Part shown: positions 1 to 5,580 of the stretch, piece by piece
How the letters are laid out: every line of letters begins with the position of its first letter
How positions within the stretch are numbered: the stretch's first letter is position 1
Source of the DNA: Patescibacteria group bacterium
GTDB taxonomy: Bacteria; Patescibacteriota; Microgenomatia; Daviesbacterales; UBA10151
Length of the DNA: 8,182 nt
Assembly: GCA_018816815.1 (NCBI GenBank)
Contig: JAHIVD010000046.1
Coordinates: forward strand, 1 to 8,182
Direction of reading: 5' to 3'
Notes under the pieces: model-generated
The model's input: only the letters and a program-made list of their open reading frames with translations
Told to the model about the DNA's origin: nothing
The model's database searches: none
Made by a program: the position numbers and the translations under genes

Positions 1-1107
1 AGATTAATTGTATGGCGCGGGGCTTTGGATATTTTCAAGAATTATCCAATTTTTGGTTCAGGCTTGGAAACATTTGCCTATTCTTATTATCAATATCGCC
101 CCATCTCTCATAATCTAACCTCTGAATGGGACTTCTTATACAACAAAGCTCATAATGAATACTTAAATTACCTGGCAACTACTGGTTTAGTAGGATTTGG
201 TACTTATACGTTGGTTATTGGGACATTTATCTGGTGGAGCATTAAGAAAATTTTAAATTTTCAATTAAAAATGAGCAATAAAAGACTGGAAAATAATTTG
301 CCGTTATACATTTTATATTGTGCACTGCTTGCCTCCTACATCTCTTATCTCATCTATAATTTCTTTCTTTTTTCTGTTGTAATTGTTGCTGTTTTTTTCT
401 TTCTTTTCCCAGCCCTTGTTTTTGTAACAACCAAACCCTCCGCAATTGAGGCTCCTCAGAATGACAACCTGCGTTTTATTCTAGACAAACTATCTACTGT
501 TTTATACCATAGACCGTTTTATGCCCAAGCAGCCAAAGGTATTGTGGTTTTCCTAATGATCTACTTTCTCTATTCCATCTTTCAACTTTGGTACGCAGAT
601 ACTCTTTTTGCCGAAAGCCAAAAAGCCTCTGCAGCAGGTAATTCCGGCAGTGCATATAACCTGCTTTCTGCTGCTTCGCAGTTAAATAAAAATGAGCCTT
701 TCTATAAATCCGAGCTCGGCTTTGCGGCAGCCCAAGCCGCGGCTGCCCTAGCTGAAACTGATGCTACGCTATCTGCTTCTTTAAAAGATGAAGCTCTTAG
801 TCAAACTAATACAGCTTTGAAATTAAGTCCTAAAAATGTCTCATATCTACGAACAGCAATAAGAACCTACTTTGAGCTTTCTATTTTAGATAAAAGTTAT
901 ATGGATCAAACTCTACAGACACTAGATAAAGCAATTAAACTTGCTCCAACCGATCCAAAACTTTTCTACAATAAAGCTCTGATTTTGGATGCAATGGATA
1001 AAAAAGATGAGGAGGTTGAGATCCTCAAACAAACCATAAAATTAAAGCCTAATTATCAAGAGGCACTAATTCAACTAAAAGAAGCAACGGCTTCGACAAA
1101 GCAATGA
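1..1107 (+). CDS. O-antigen ligase/polymerase (Wzy_C type) with C-terminal TPR repeats, 5'-truncated by the window
   Basis: The reading frame is open from base 1. The in-frame residues before the first possible start (TTG at 25) read IVWRGALDIF and continue straight into NYPIFGSGLETF, a stretch typical of the large periplasmic loop of Wzy/WaaL-family enzymes, so the true start lies upstream of the window. The conserved loop motif AHNEYLNYLATTG follows, with its His at 151-153. Hydrophobic segments lie at about 175-240, 295-430 (long, probably two helices) and 535-590. After the last helix, about 600-1095 encodes at least three TPR-like helix pairs, for example TLDKAIKLAPTDPKLFYNKA. The family joins or polymerises lipid-linked sugar chains at the outer face of the membrane; in this group it may act on a surface polysaccharide or in protein glycosylation. 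Substrate cannot be told from sequence. The stop overlaps the next start (ATGA), so the two genes are probably coupled. Confidence 0.85.
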   Translation, partial: RLIVWRGALDIFKNYPIFGSGLETFAYSYYQYRPISHNLTSEWDFLYNKAHNEYLNYLATTGLVGFGTYTLVIGTFIWWSIKKILNFQLKMSNKRLENNLPLYILYCALLASYISYLIYNFFLFSVVIVAVFFFLFPALVFVTTKPSAIEAPQNDNLRFILDKLSTVLYHRPFYAQAAKGIVVFLMIYFLYSIFQLWYADTLFAESQKASAAGNSGSAYNLLSAASQLNKNEPFYKSELGFAAAQAAAALAETDATLSASLKDEALSQTNTALKLSPKNVSYLRTAIRTYFELSILDKSYMDQTLQTLDKAIKLAPTDPKLFYNKALILDAMDKKDEEVEILKQTIKLKPNYQEALIQLKEATASTKQ

Positions 1108-1367
1108 AATCCATTTCGAAAATTATAGCTGAAACCAAATTCAAGAATCGTCCGAAAAATATTTCCCGTGAGTTTCAGGCATATGGAGTATATTTAGCTG
1201 AAAGCTTGCAGGATACCAAACATTATTCACTCTATATTAAACTAGCCAAAGGAGTAGACAGAAAAATTTTAGAAGAAGCTTTAAATTTTACTAAAGGCTA
1301 TTATGAAGCAAAGAATAAAGCTAAAATATTTATGTGGAAACTAGCTCAACTTAAAAAAGAAAAATAA
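1104..1367 (+). CDS. Small conserved protein of unknown function, 87 aa
   Basis: The gene starts at ATG 1104, overlapping the ligase stop by four bases, and has no Shine-Dalgarno of its own, so translation is probably coupled to the upstream gene. The product is basic, largely helical and soluble, with no signal peptide or membrane segment. Two blocks look conserved: EFQAYGVYLAESLQDTKHYS followed by LYIKLAKG (about residues 23-50), and EEALNFTKGYYEAKNKAKIF followed by MWKL (about 57-80). I recall similar 80-90 residue proteins in CPR genomes, all of unknown function; that is memory, not a search. Nothing in it indicates an enzyme. Downstream, 1368-1483 is A-rich, with no convincing terminator or further gene. 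Confidence 0.7.
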   Translation: MKSISKIIAETKFKNRPKNISREFQAYGVYLAESLQDTKHYSLYIKLAKGVDRKILEEALNFTKGYYEAKNKAKIFMWKLAQLKKEK

Positions 1368-1483
1368 AATAAAGAATCAATCAAAAAAACTAAGAGAAGA
1401 GATGGTGAAATAGAAAAGGCCGAGAATCTATAAATAATCTATTTCTTTGGATCATTTAAGAATCTATTAAAACATCAAGCTAT

Positions 1484-1828
1484 CTAACAGATAAAAAAAT
1501 CTTTTTCCGTTTTGCGAAGAGAATTAGATAAACGGTAACCAGTTGCAAACATAGCTACTCCTGTTATAAATGTAGCGGACGCAATAATAGCTATATCCTT
1601 CGCTACATAACCACTTGAAACCGTACTAACTATACTGCCAACTGCTATAAGGAACGACCCATATATCAGAAACCCTCCACACATCTCACAAAATGAAGCA
1701 ATCCTACGCTTCCACGGCCACTCTCTCGATACCTGTACCGCCATCTCTGCCAACGACGAATCTGGAACTTTATTCTCTTTAGGTGTTATTCCTAATGGTT
1801 TGAGTATTCTTTCTTGATCAGCATACAT
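1484..1828 (-). CDS. Small two-helix membrane protein of unknown function, 114 aa
   Basis: The product has a soluble N-terminal part (about residues 1-40) containing charged and proline residues. Two hydrophobic stretches follow, about 50-70 (GGFLIYGSFLIAVGSIVSTV) and 77-98 (AKDIAIIASATFITGVAMFA), then a short basic tail ending KTEKDFFIC. A CxxC pair (CEMC, about residues 47-50) sits right before the first helix, and a helical hairpin with both ends in the cytoplasm is the simplest topology. The ATG at 1828 is chosen because a perfect TATAAT on the minus strand lies 12 nt upstream and no Shine-Dalgarno is present. The gene converges with the ligase operon and diverges from def. I do not recognise the family. 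Codon structure and helix organisation support a real gene. Confidence 0.6.
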   Translation of the reverse strand: MYADQERILKPLGITPKENKVPDSSLAEMAVQVSREWPWKRRIASFCEMCGGFLIYGSFLIAVGSIVSTVSSGYVAKDIAIIASATFITGVAMFATGYRLSNSLRKTEKDFFIC

Positions 1829-1840
1829 TTGTATTTTTAT

Positions 1841-1846
1841 ATTATA
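1841..1846 (-). promoter_or_regulatory. -10 box for the 1484-1828 membrane protein
   Basis: On the minus strand these bases read TATAAT, with 12 nt between the box and the ATG at 1828. Transcription would begin within a few bases of the start codon, leaving a very short leader. No convincing -35 box is found 16-18 bp upstream. Confidence 0.4.
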
Positions 1847-2014
1847 AATACTTATTTTACTACGTCTACGTTAATCTGTTTATCTTGAATTAAATTAACA
1901 CTTTCACTTAACTATCTTATCTATATTGCTGCATTTCTACTTTTTTAGGTAAAACCAAAAACTTTTTAAATTTTCATTAAAGTAAGCAGGTTATAGCACA
2001 GAAGAAATTTTTTT

Positions 2015-2020
2015 GATAAA
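2015..2020 (+). promoter_or_regulatory. Weak -10-like box for def
   Basis: GATAAA (4 of 6 matches to TATAAT) ends 8 nt before the def ATG at 2029. Its position matches the other leaderless-looking starts in the window, but the sequence is weak and no clear -35 is seen, so the call rests mainly on spacing. Confidence 0.3.
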
Positions 2021-2028
2021 CTACAGCC

Positions 2029-2580
2029 ATGAATAACTCAACTACACCCAGCATGAAAGTAGTAAATGCACCTGATTTAAGACTGCGGATTAAAACCAAA
2101 TCTGTCAAAAAAATTAACCAAGGGTTGATTCAAACTCTTAAAGATATGGTTAAGCTAACAAAAACCTTCAAGGATCCGGAAGGAGTAGGACTAGCTTCTA
2201 CTCAAGTTGGATTAAGGGAAAGTTTTTTTGTAGCTAAATTCGCAACTAAAAAAGGCAGAAAGTTTGCATCCATCATTAATCCCAAAATTTTATCAACCAG
2301 CAAAAAGACTAAAAAATATTTTGAAGGATGTTTATCTATCCCAAATATATGGGGCGAGGTTAAAAGAGCTACCCAGATCAAAGTTTCCTATCAAAATAGT
2401 GACGGCAGACAAGTAACAGAAACTCTTAAGGGGGTGCAGGCCTGGATATTTCAGCATGAAGTCGATCATCTAAACGGGATTTTATTTTCTGACAGATGTT
2501 TGGAACAAAAAGGTAAATTTTATCGTTTTACTGGCAAAGATGAAATAGGAACAGAAACTTTTCAGGAAATTACAATTTAA
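2029..2580 (+). CDS. def: Peptide deformylase
   Basis: The enzyme removes the formyl group from the N-terminal Met of nascent proteins at the ribosome exit. All three family motifs are present. Motif 1 is GVGLASTQVG (residues 52-61), with Ser where most homologues have the second Ala of GLAA. Motif 2 is EGCLSIP (99-105), whose Cys101 is a metal ligand. Motif 3 is QHEVDHLNG (142-150), with ligands His143 and His147 and catalytic Glu144. The length of 183 aa is normal. The ATG at 2029 is taken because a -10-like box lies just upstream; Met9 (2053) is a possible alternative, since family members often begin near that point. fmt follows after 13 nt, the classic def-fmt pairing. Function is confident; only the exact start is uncertain. 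Confidence 0.95.
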   Translation: MNNSTTPSMKVVNAPDLRLRIKTKSVKKINQGLIQTLKDMVKLTKTFKDPEGVGLASTQVGLRESFFVAKFATKKGRKFASIINPKILSTSKKTKKYFEGCLSIPNIWGEVKRATQIKVSYQNSDGRQVTETLKGVQAWIFQHEVDHLNGILFSDRCLEQKGKFYRFTGKDEIGTETFQEITI

Positions 2581-2593
2581 ACTAAAAACTCAA

Positions 2594-3460
2594 ATGTCAA
2601 AAACCAAAACTACAACTTCAAACTTAAAAATTAATATAATTTTCTTTGGAAACACAAAGCACTCTGAAATAGGCGCAAAGATTGTTAACACAATCTTTCC
2701 TATCTCGTTGTTTGTTACTATTTCTGACAGCCCAATTGCACTTTTGGCAAAGAAATTGGGAAAACCGTCTATTGAAACAAAAATCCTTGAAAAAACTACC
2801 ATTGAAGAAATCGCTAAATATGAACCGGATTTTCTAGTGGTTGAGGATTATGGATTAATTCTACCCAATATATTACTGAAACTTCCTAGAATTGCTTCCT
2901 TAAATATCCATCACTCCCTTTTGCCAAAATACAGAGGTCCTTCTCCTGCTCCTGCTGCTATTTTAAATGGAGATTTAGTCTCCGGTGTATCAATTATTCA
3001 AATAATCACTACAGTAGATGCAGGAAGTATTCTGGCTCAGAAAAAATATCCACTTATTCCGGGGGAAACTACGGATTCTCTTTTAACTAAACTCAATGAT
3101 ATGGGTGGAAAACTTATGGTCTCGGTAATCAAGCAATATTTAAAACATTCTATAAAACCTATCCCCCAGGATTTAAAAAAAGCCACTTATACTAAACACC
3201 TTACCCGGGAGGATGGTTATTTTAACATCAGTAATCCCCCATCTCCCGAAATCCTAGACAGGATGATTCGGGCATATTATCCCTGGCCGGGAGCGTGGAC
3301 CCGCTTTCGTCCTTTGGGCTCCAACGGGCAAGCTAAAATTGTAAAATTCTATCCCGGTGGAATGATACAAATGGAAGGAAAAAAGGTTATACCAATGCAG
3401 GATTTTCTAAATGGCTACCCTGATTTTCCTTTAAAAAAAAGTATTACCCTTGACAAATAG
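2594..3460 (+). CDS. fmt: Methionyl-tRNA formyltransferase with a replaced C-terminal tail
   Basis: The enzyme transfers a formyl group from 10-formyl-tetrahydrofolate to Met-tRNAfMet for initiation. The N-terminal Rossmann half starts at about residue 12 (INIIFFGNTKHS). The catalytic centre is NIHHSLLPKYRG (104-115), in which Asn104 and His106 match the essential Asn and His; the matching Asp is Asp142 in TTVDAGSIL. The C-terminal tRNA-binding domain follows from about 195. At 288 aa it is slightly shorter than the E. coli enzyme. No Shine-Dalgarno precedes the ATG, which lies 13 nt after the def stop, so translation probably depends on def. The final residues KKSITLDK are encoded by DNA that also holds the -35 box of the downstream toxin-antitoxin promoter. 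A second copy of the preceding tail (QDFLNGYP...FPLK) lies at 4162-4212, so this end was probably altered by insertion of that module. Confidence 0.93.
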   Translation: MSKTKTTTSNLKINIIFFGNTKHSEIGAKIVNTIFPISLFVTISDSPIALLAKKLGKPSIETKILEKTTIEEIAKYEPDFLVVEDYGLILPNILLKLPRIASLNIHHSLLPKYRGPSPAPAAILNGDLVSGVSIIQIITTVDAGSILAQKKYPLIPGETTDSLLTKLNDMGGKLMVSVIKQYLKHSIKPIPQDLKKATYTKHLTREDGYFNISNPPSPEILDRMIRAYYPWPGAWTRFRPLGSNGQAKIVKFYPGGMIQMEGKKVIPMQDFLNGYPDFPLKKSITLDK

Positions 3461-3478
3461 TAATACTGACGATATCAT
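3450..3478 (+). promoter_or_regulatory. Promoter of the AbrB/PIN module
   Basis: A perfect TTGACA (3450-3455) is followed after exactly 17 bp by TATCAT (3473-3478). The -35 lies inside the last codons of fmt. Only 9 nt separate the -10 from the antitoxin ATG, so the message should be leaderless or nearly so. Confidence 0.75.
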
Positions 3479-3489
3479 AGTATTACTAT
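3457..3489. promoter_or_regulatory. Inverted repeat, probable autoregulatory operator
   Basis: Perfect 10-bp arms ATAGTAATAC (3457-3466) and GTATTACTAT (3480-3489) are separated by 13 bp. They bracket the -10 box, and the right arm covers the first bases of the antitoxin ATG. AbrB/VapB antitoxins typically bind such palindromes in their own promoter, so this is the obvious operator; binding itself is inferred. Confidence 0.65.
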
Positions 3490-3766
3490 GATATATACTT
3501 CTACTTTAACCTCAAAAGGTCAGGCTACAATACCTGCCCCAATCAGAAAAAAACTGGGAATTCTTAGTGGGCAAAAAGTTGTTTTTGATGTAACAAATGG
3601 AGAAGTTGTAATAAAAAATCAAGCTAAACTAATCGATGAGCTGTATGGTTCTTTAAAAACAAACATCAAATGGAACAAAAAAAGAGCTTACGGGGCTGTC
3701 GGCAAAATATTAGCAGAAGATTACTTAAAAACCTTACCTAAAAAGTATTGGCCCAAAGTTAAATGA
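3488..3766 (+). CDS. AbrB/SpoVT-type antitoxin (VapB-like)
   Basis: This 92-aa protein has an N-terminal SpoVT/AbrB swapped-hairpin DNA-binding domain at about residues 3-46, with the typical SKGQATIPAPIRKKLGI core (9-25) followed by GQKVVFDV. The C-terminal half, about 47-92, is basic and would be the toxin-binding tail; a lysine-rich end (LPKKYWPKVK) is present. The ATG at 3488 is chosen because the promoter -10 ends only 9 nt before it and no later Met precedes the domain. The stop overlaps the toxin start by four bases (ATGA), giving tight coupling of antitoxin to toxin. It is expected to dimerise on the palindrome at 3457-3489 and to neutralise the PIN protein. A stand-alone AbrB regulator is unlikely given this partner. 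Confidence 0.85.
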   Translation: MIYTSTLTSKGQATIPAPIRKKLGILSGQKVVFDVTNGEVVIKNQAKLIDELYGSLKTNIKWNKKRAYGAVGKILAEDYLKTLPKKYWPKVK

Positions 3767-4155
3767 AACTGCTTGATACCAACGTCATCATTCGCTTTCT
3801 ACTAAAGGATCACCCTACTCAATCTCCTGCATCTAAAACACTCTTTGAAAATTCAACAGAAGATCTGATCCTAAGTGATGTTGGGTTAGCTGAGATAATA
3901 TGGCTTTTAACTAGCTTTTACAAATTTTCCAAACAGGAAGTTATTGAAAAAATCTATAATTTGCTTAAAGTTAATAATTTAGTAGTTAATAGAACGTTAA
4001 TTATCAGGACACTCTATTTCTATGGAAATTTTAGCATCAATTATATTGATGCATATTTAGCAGCATACTCTGAACAAGAGAAATTAGAAAGGATTTATTC
4101 CTTTAATAAAGATTTGGATAAGATTAAACCTGTTAAACGGTTTGAACCAAAGTAG
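3763..4155 (+). CDS. PIN-domain ribonuclease toxin (VapC-like)
   Basis: The 130-aa product is a single PIN domain of normal length. The acidic metal-binding residues are in place: Asp5 in LLDTNVIIRFLL, Glu44 in LAEIIWLL, Asp96 in YIDAYLAA and Asp117 in FNKDLDKI. PIN toxins cut RNA, usually tRNA or rRNA, when freed from their antitoxin; the target here is unknown. The start overlaps the antitoxin stop (ATGA), so there is no independent initiation signal. All four acidic residues are intact, so the toxin looks functional. The stop lies a few bases before a remnant of the fmt 3' end, and the 3' end overlaps the convergent rpmB frame by 23 bp. Confidence 0.87.
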   Translation: MKLLDTNVIIRFLLKDHPTQSPASKTLFENSTEDLILSDVGLAEIIWLLTSFYKFSKQEVIEKIYNLLKVNNLVVNRTLIIRTLYFYGNFSINYIDAYLAAYSEQEKLERIYSFNKDLDKIKPVKRFEPK

Positions 4156-4393
4156 ATTTATCTGCAGGATTTCCTGAACGGATACCCAAACTTTCCTTTA
4201 AAGGAGCTTTAACAGCTCTTAAACACTTTGTGCAATATTTCTTGCCTTTAAAAATATGCAGGTTTGGTTTTTGGGTTCTTTTATGAATAGGCGCACGCAA
4301 AGCCCAGGTTCCTCCTGCTCCGGATGAACCTTTTTTGTGCCGGGAAAAGGCAATTTTTCTAACTCCTTTTTTGCAAGCATTACAGGCAAACAT
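4133..4393 (-). CDS. rpmB: Large-subunit ribosomal protein bL28, with an extended C-terminus
   Basis: The protein begins MFACNACKKG and carries a four-Cys zinc knuckle (Cys4, Cys7, Cys54, Cys57) and the bL28 signature TQKPNLHIF (40-48) before KKYCTKCLRA. The frame stays open to a TTG at 4426, but the ATG at 4393 is preferred because bL28 proteins start close to the first Cys pair and a -10 box lies 8 nt upstream of it; ATG 4411 is a second choice. The recognisable bL28 body ends near residue 60. Residues 61-78 are read antisense through the fmt-tail remnant, and the last few overlap the PIN gene, so the final 20 or so residues are probably a by-product of this rearranged end and not conserved structure. 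Confidence 0.85.
   Translation of the reverse strand: MFACNACKKGVRKIAFSRHKKGSSGAGGTWALRAPIHKRTQKPNLHIFKGKKYCTKCLRAVKAPLKESLGIRSGNPADKSTLVQTV
4162..4212 (+). pseudogene. Detached second copy of the fmt 3' end
   Basis: Read on the plus strand, this segment encodes LQDFLNGYP then NFPLKEL and a TAA stop at 4210-4212. It matches the fmt tail at 3395-3439 (MQDFLNGYP, then DFPLKK): 34 of 45 bases and 12 of 15 residues are identical. Six of the eleven base differences are synonymous third-position changes, so both copies were once under coding constraint. It has no start and follows the PIN stop in the same frame after two codons. It is most simply the displaced native end of fmt, separated from the gene by the toxin-antitoxin module. 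Confidence 0.75.
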
Positions 4394-4401
4394 AGGTTTG
4401 T

Positions 4402-4430
4402 AATATATCATTTCTTGATGATTCAAGCAA
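4402..4430 (-). promoter_or_regulatory. Promoter of rpmB
   Basis: On the minus strand TTGCTT (4425-4430) and TATATT (4402-4407) are separated by 17 bp. The -10 ends 8 nt before the ATG at 4393, supporting that start and a leaderless message. Confidence 0.5.
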
Positions 4431-4541
4431 GCTTTTCCTATTACTAAAGGCGGAGTTTGATTTTTCCATCAAATAAACGACCTGCAACCTAGGTGCTATT
4501 TTGATTTAATTTTCCTGGTATACTTTCTTTTCCAAATCCAA

Positions 4542-4547
4542 TATAAT
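4542..4547 (+). promoter_or_regulatory. -10 box for the M50 protease gene
   Basis: A perfect TATAAT ends 10 nt before the ATG at 4558. No Shine-Dalgarno lies between, and the -35 region is weak. Confidence 0.5.
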
Positions 4548-4557
4548 TTTTAAATAA

Positions 4558-5196
4558 ATGGAGCCGACTTTTATTACTTTTATAGTTATAATTTTACTAT
4601 TTTCAGTAATCATACATGAAGTGATGCATGGTTTAGCAGCCTTAAAATTTGGGGATGATACTGCTGAGCGCGCTGGCAGACTTACCCTAAACCCTCTTCC
4701 CCATATTGATCTTTTTGGAACAATTCTTTTACCCGGATTTCTGATCCTGACTGGTTCACCGATTCTTTTTGGCTGGGCCAAACCCGTTCCTGTAAATCCT
4801 TTAAATTTTTCTAATCTAAAAAAAGGCGAACTCTTTGTTTCTGCAGCCGGAATCCTTTCCAATTTCGGACTAGCTATTGTTGCTACTTTGATTTATCACT
4901 TCTTAAACGCCCTTCCCCAGACTTTTCCAGCTATAGTCGGAGCGCTTCTTCGCTTTACAGTTACAATAAATCTGGTCCTGGGCATTTTTAATCTGTTTCC
5001 CATTCCTCCTCTGGATGGATCCAGGATACTTATTTCACAGTTGCCCTATAAATTAGCGCAGCCATATGCCAAGCTAGAGCCATATGGAATTTTAATCCTC
5101 ATTATCTTACTAATGATACCTTTTGGAAATACTTCAATCATTCAGGCAATATTAGAATTTCTTCTAGGGATTTTTTCTTTAATCCTAGGGTTTTGA
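4558..5196 (+). CDS. Site-2 protease-like intramembrane zinc metalloprotease (M50 family, no PDZ domain)
   Basis: This multi-helix membrane protein of 212 aa has the M50 active site within the first helix: HEVMH (residues 20-24, HExxH), giving two His ligands and the catalytic Glu. The third ligand is expected to be Asp153 in NLFPIPPLDGSRIL (145-158), the conserved LDG motif. Other family marks are LNPLPHIDLFGTILLP (44-59) and FGWAKPVPVNP (71-81). Helices lie at about 6-28, 52-70, 92-116, 127-150 and 175-210. No PDZ domain is present, which fits the small YwhC/FtsH-like-rhomboid-free type of bacterial S2P homologues. These cleave membrane-embedded substrates, often anti-sigma factors; no such partner is visible nearby. 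The start at 4558 is supported by the TATAAT 10 nt upstream. Confidence 0.9.
   Translation: MEPTFITFIVIILLFSVIIHEVMHGLAALKFGDDTAERAGRLTLNPLPHIDLFGTILLPGFLILTGSPILFGWAKPVPVNPLNFSNLKKGELFVSAAGILSNFGLAIVATLIYHFLNALPQTFPAIVGALLRFTVTINLVLGIFNLFPIPPLDGSRILISQLPYKLAQPYAKLEPYGILILIILLMIPFGNTSIIQAILEFLLGIFSLILGF
5164..5188 (+). terminator. Possible stem-loop at the protease 3' end
   Basis: CTAGGGATT (5164-5172) can pair with AATCCTAG (5181-5188), with one bulged G and an 8-nt loop. It is followed only by GGTTTT and lies within the last codons, so it is a weak terminator candidate that could reflect the repeated Leu-Gly codons. Confidence 0.25.
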
Positions 5197-5219
5197 TCCT
5201 AAACAAACACAATGCTATC

Positions 5220-5248
5220 TTGACAAATCAAACTTTCAGTACTACGAT
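5220..5248 (+). promoter_or_regulatory. Strong promoter with no protein gene downstream
   Basis: TTGACA (5220-5225) is followed after 17 bp by TACGAT (5243-5248). Transcription should begin near 5255. No credible ORF follows, which points to an RNA product, or to a long leader for the tRNA-Thr at 5598. Confidence 0.6.
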
Positions 5249-5254
5249 TAAATT

Positions 5255-5498
5255 ATCCTAAAGGACATTATTAGTAGATGGCCTGAAGGACTTGCCCAAA
5301 AGGCATCCCTATCTAGCACGTTTAAAGCCAAAATATTTTTCTTCATTATTTTGACACTTTTATGGAAGTTCAAAGTGTCCCTATAGAGTTTCGCTCATCG
5401 GGACCAGAACATCCGCCTTAGATTTCCTGAGGAGAAAATTTGGCTGACGACTATAATAGGGAGAACTTATTTGTTTAGAAGAGCTTGCTCATTTTTTT
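5255..5498 (+). ncRNA. Candidate structured non-coding RNA of unknown class
   Basis: This stretch fills most of the gene-free region 5197-5597. It follows a consensus promoter and ends in a T7 run. Complementary segments visible by eye are: GATG-G-CCT (5277-5284) with AGGCATC (5301-5307); GACACTTT (5353-5360) with AAAGTGTC (5372-5379); GTCCC (5377-5381) with GGGAC (5400-5404) around a GAG/CTC inner stem; CCAGA (5404-5408) with TTTGG (5439-5443), enclosing CCTTAG (5416-5421) with CTGAGG (5427-5432); and a long-range TATTA-G-TAG (5269-5277) with CTATAATA (5451-5458). Some of these exclude each other. I looked for the hallmarks of RNase P RNA, tmRNA, SRP RNA and a T-box and saw none. 6S-like RNA cannot be ruled out. 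The RNA status is inferred; no fold energy was calculated. Confidence 0.45.
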
Positions 5499-5502
5499 AA
5501 AC
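5473..5502 (+). terminator. Weak hairpin plus T7 tract
   Basis: GAG-CTTG-CTC (5481-5490) is followed by A and seven Ts (5492-5498). The flanks GTTTAGAA and TTTTTAAAC can extend the pairing across a bulge. The GC stem is only 3 bp, so termination would be inefficient. It would mark the end of the candidate RNA starting near 5255. Confidence 0.3.
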
Positions 5503-5517
5503 CTTAAGCCTCGCTTT

Positions 5518-5534
5518 GATCGTGAAATACGATC
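5518..5534. repeat. Inverted repeat (6-bp arms)
   Basis: GATCGT and ACGATC are separated by GAAAT, immediately before the AT-rich tandem repeat and the tRNA-Thr promoter. It could be a small hairpin or a protein site; there is no T-run directly after it to make it a terminator. Confidence 0.4.
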
Positions 5535-5538
5535 TTAT

Positions 5539-5566
5539 AATATAATTCCTTTAATATAATTCCTTT
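5539..5566. repeat. Perfect 14-bp tandem direct repeat
   Basis: AATATAATTCCTTT occurs twice in immediate succession (5539-5552 and 5553-5566), 31 bp before tRNA-Thr(UGU). Each copy contains TATAAT. It is either slippage in AT-rich DNA or a duplicated control element. Confidence 0.7.
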
Positions 5567-5580
5567 TTTAATTAATATTG

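Noticed and set aside
1368..1483. Repeated AATCTATTAA-like words between convergent genes
   Set aside because: The copies are imperfect, short and AT-rich, with no hairpin or regular spacing.
2590..2802. Minus-strand 70-codon frame over the start of fmt
   Set aside because: It lies wholly antisense to the well-supported fmt coding sequence and shows no recognisable protein features.
3434..4161. Reading the toxin-antitoxin cassette as a transposon or integrative element with att sites
   Set aside because: There is no transposase, integrase or terminal inverted repeat, and the flanking fmt tails are only about three-quarters identical, so a recent site-specific insertion is not supported.
4456..4473. 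TTTGAT/ATCAAA hairpin between rpmB and the protease gene
   Set aside because: It has 6-bp AT-rich arms with no following T-run in either useful orientation and lies upstream of both divergent genes, so a terminator makes no sense. Likely chance.
4487..4494. ACCTAGGT palindrome
   Set aside because: An 8-bp palindrome in about 130 bp of intergenic DNA is not remarkable, and no second copy was seen nearby.
4506..4862. Minus-strand 118-codon frame over the M50 protease
   Set aside because: It is antisense to the HExxH and KPVPVNP region of a confident protease gene. Its composition follows from the opposite strand, and no promoter is seen.
5380..5405. Minus-strand GATGAG followed directly by CGAAAC, resembling the hammerhead ribozyme core
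   Set aside because: The two core parts are adjacent, with no stem II between them, and no matching stem I/III arrangement was found.
5362..5421. Plus-strand 19-codon mini-ORF (MEVQSVPIEFRSSGPEHPP) in the candidate RNA
   Set aside because: It is too short, has no ribosome-binding site, and lies across two hairpins. It could only be credited if conserved in relatives.
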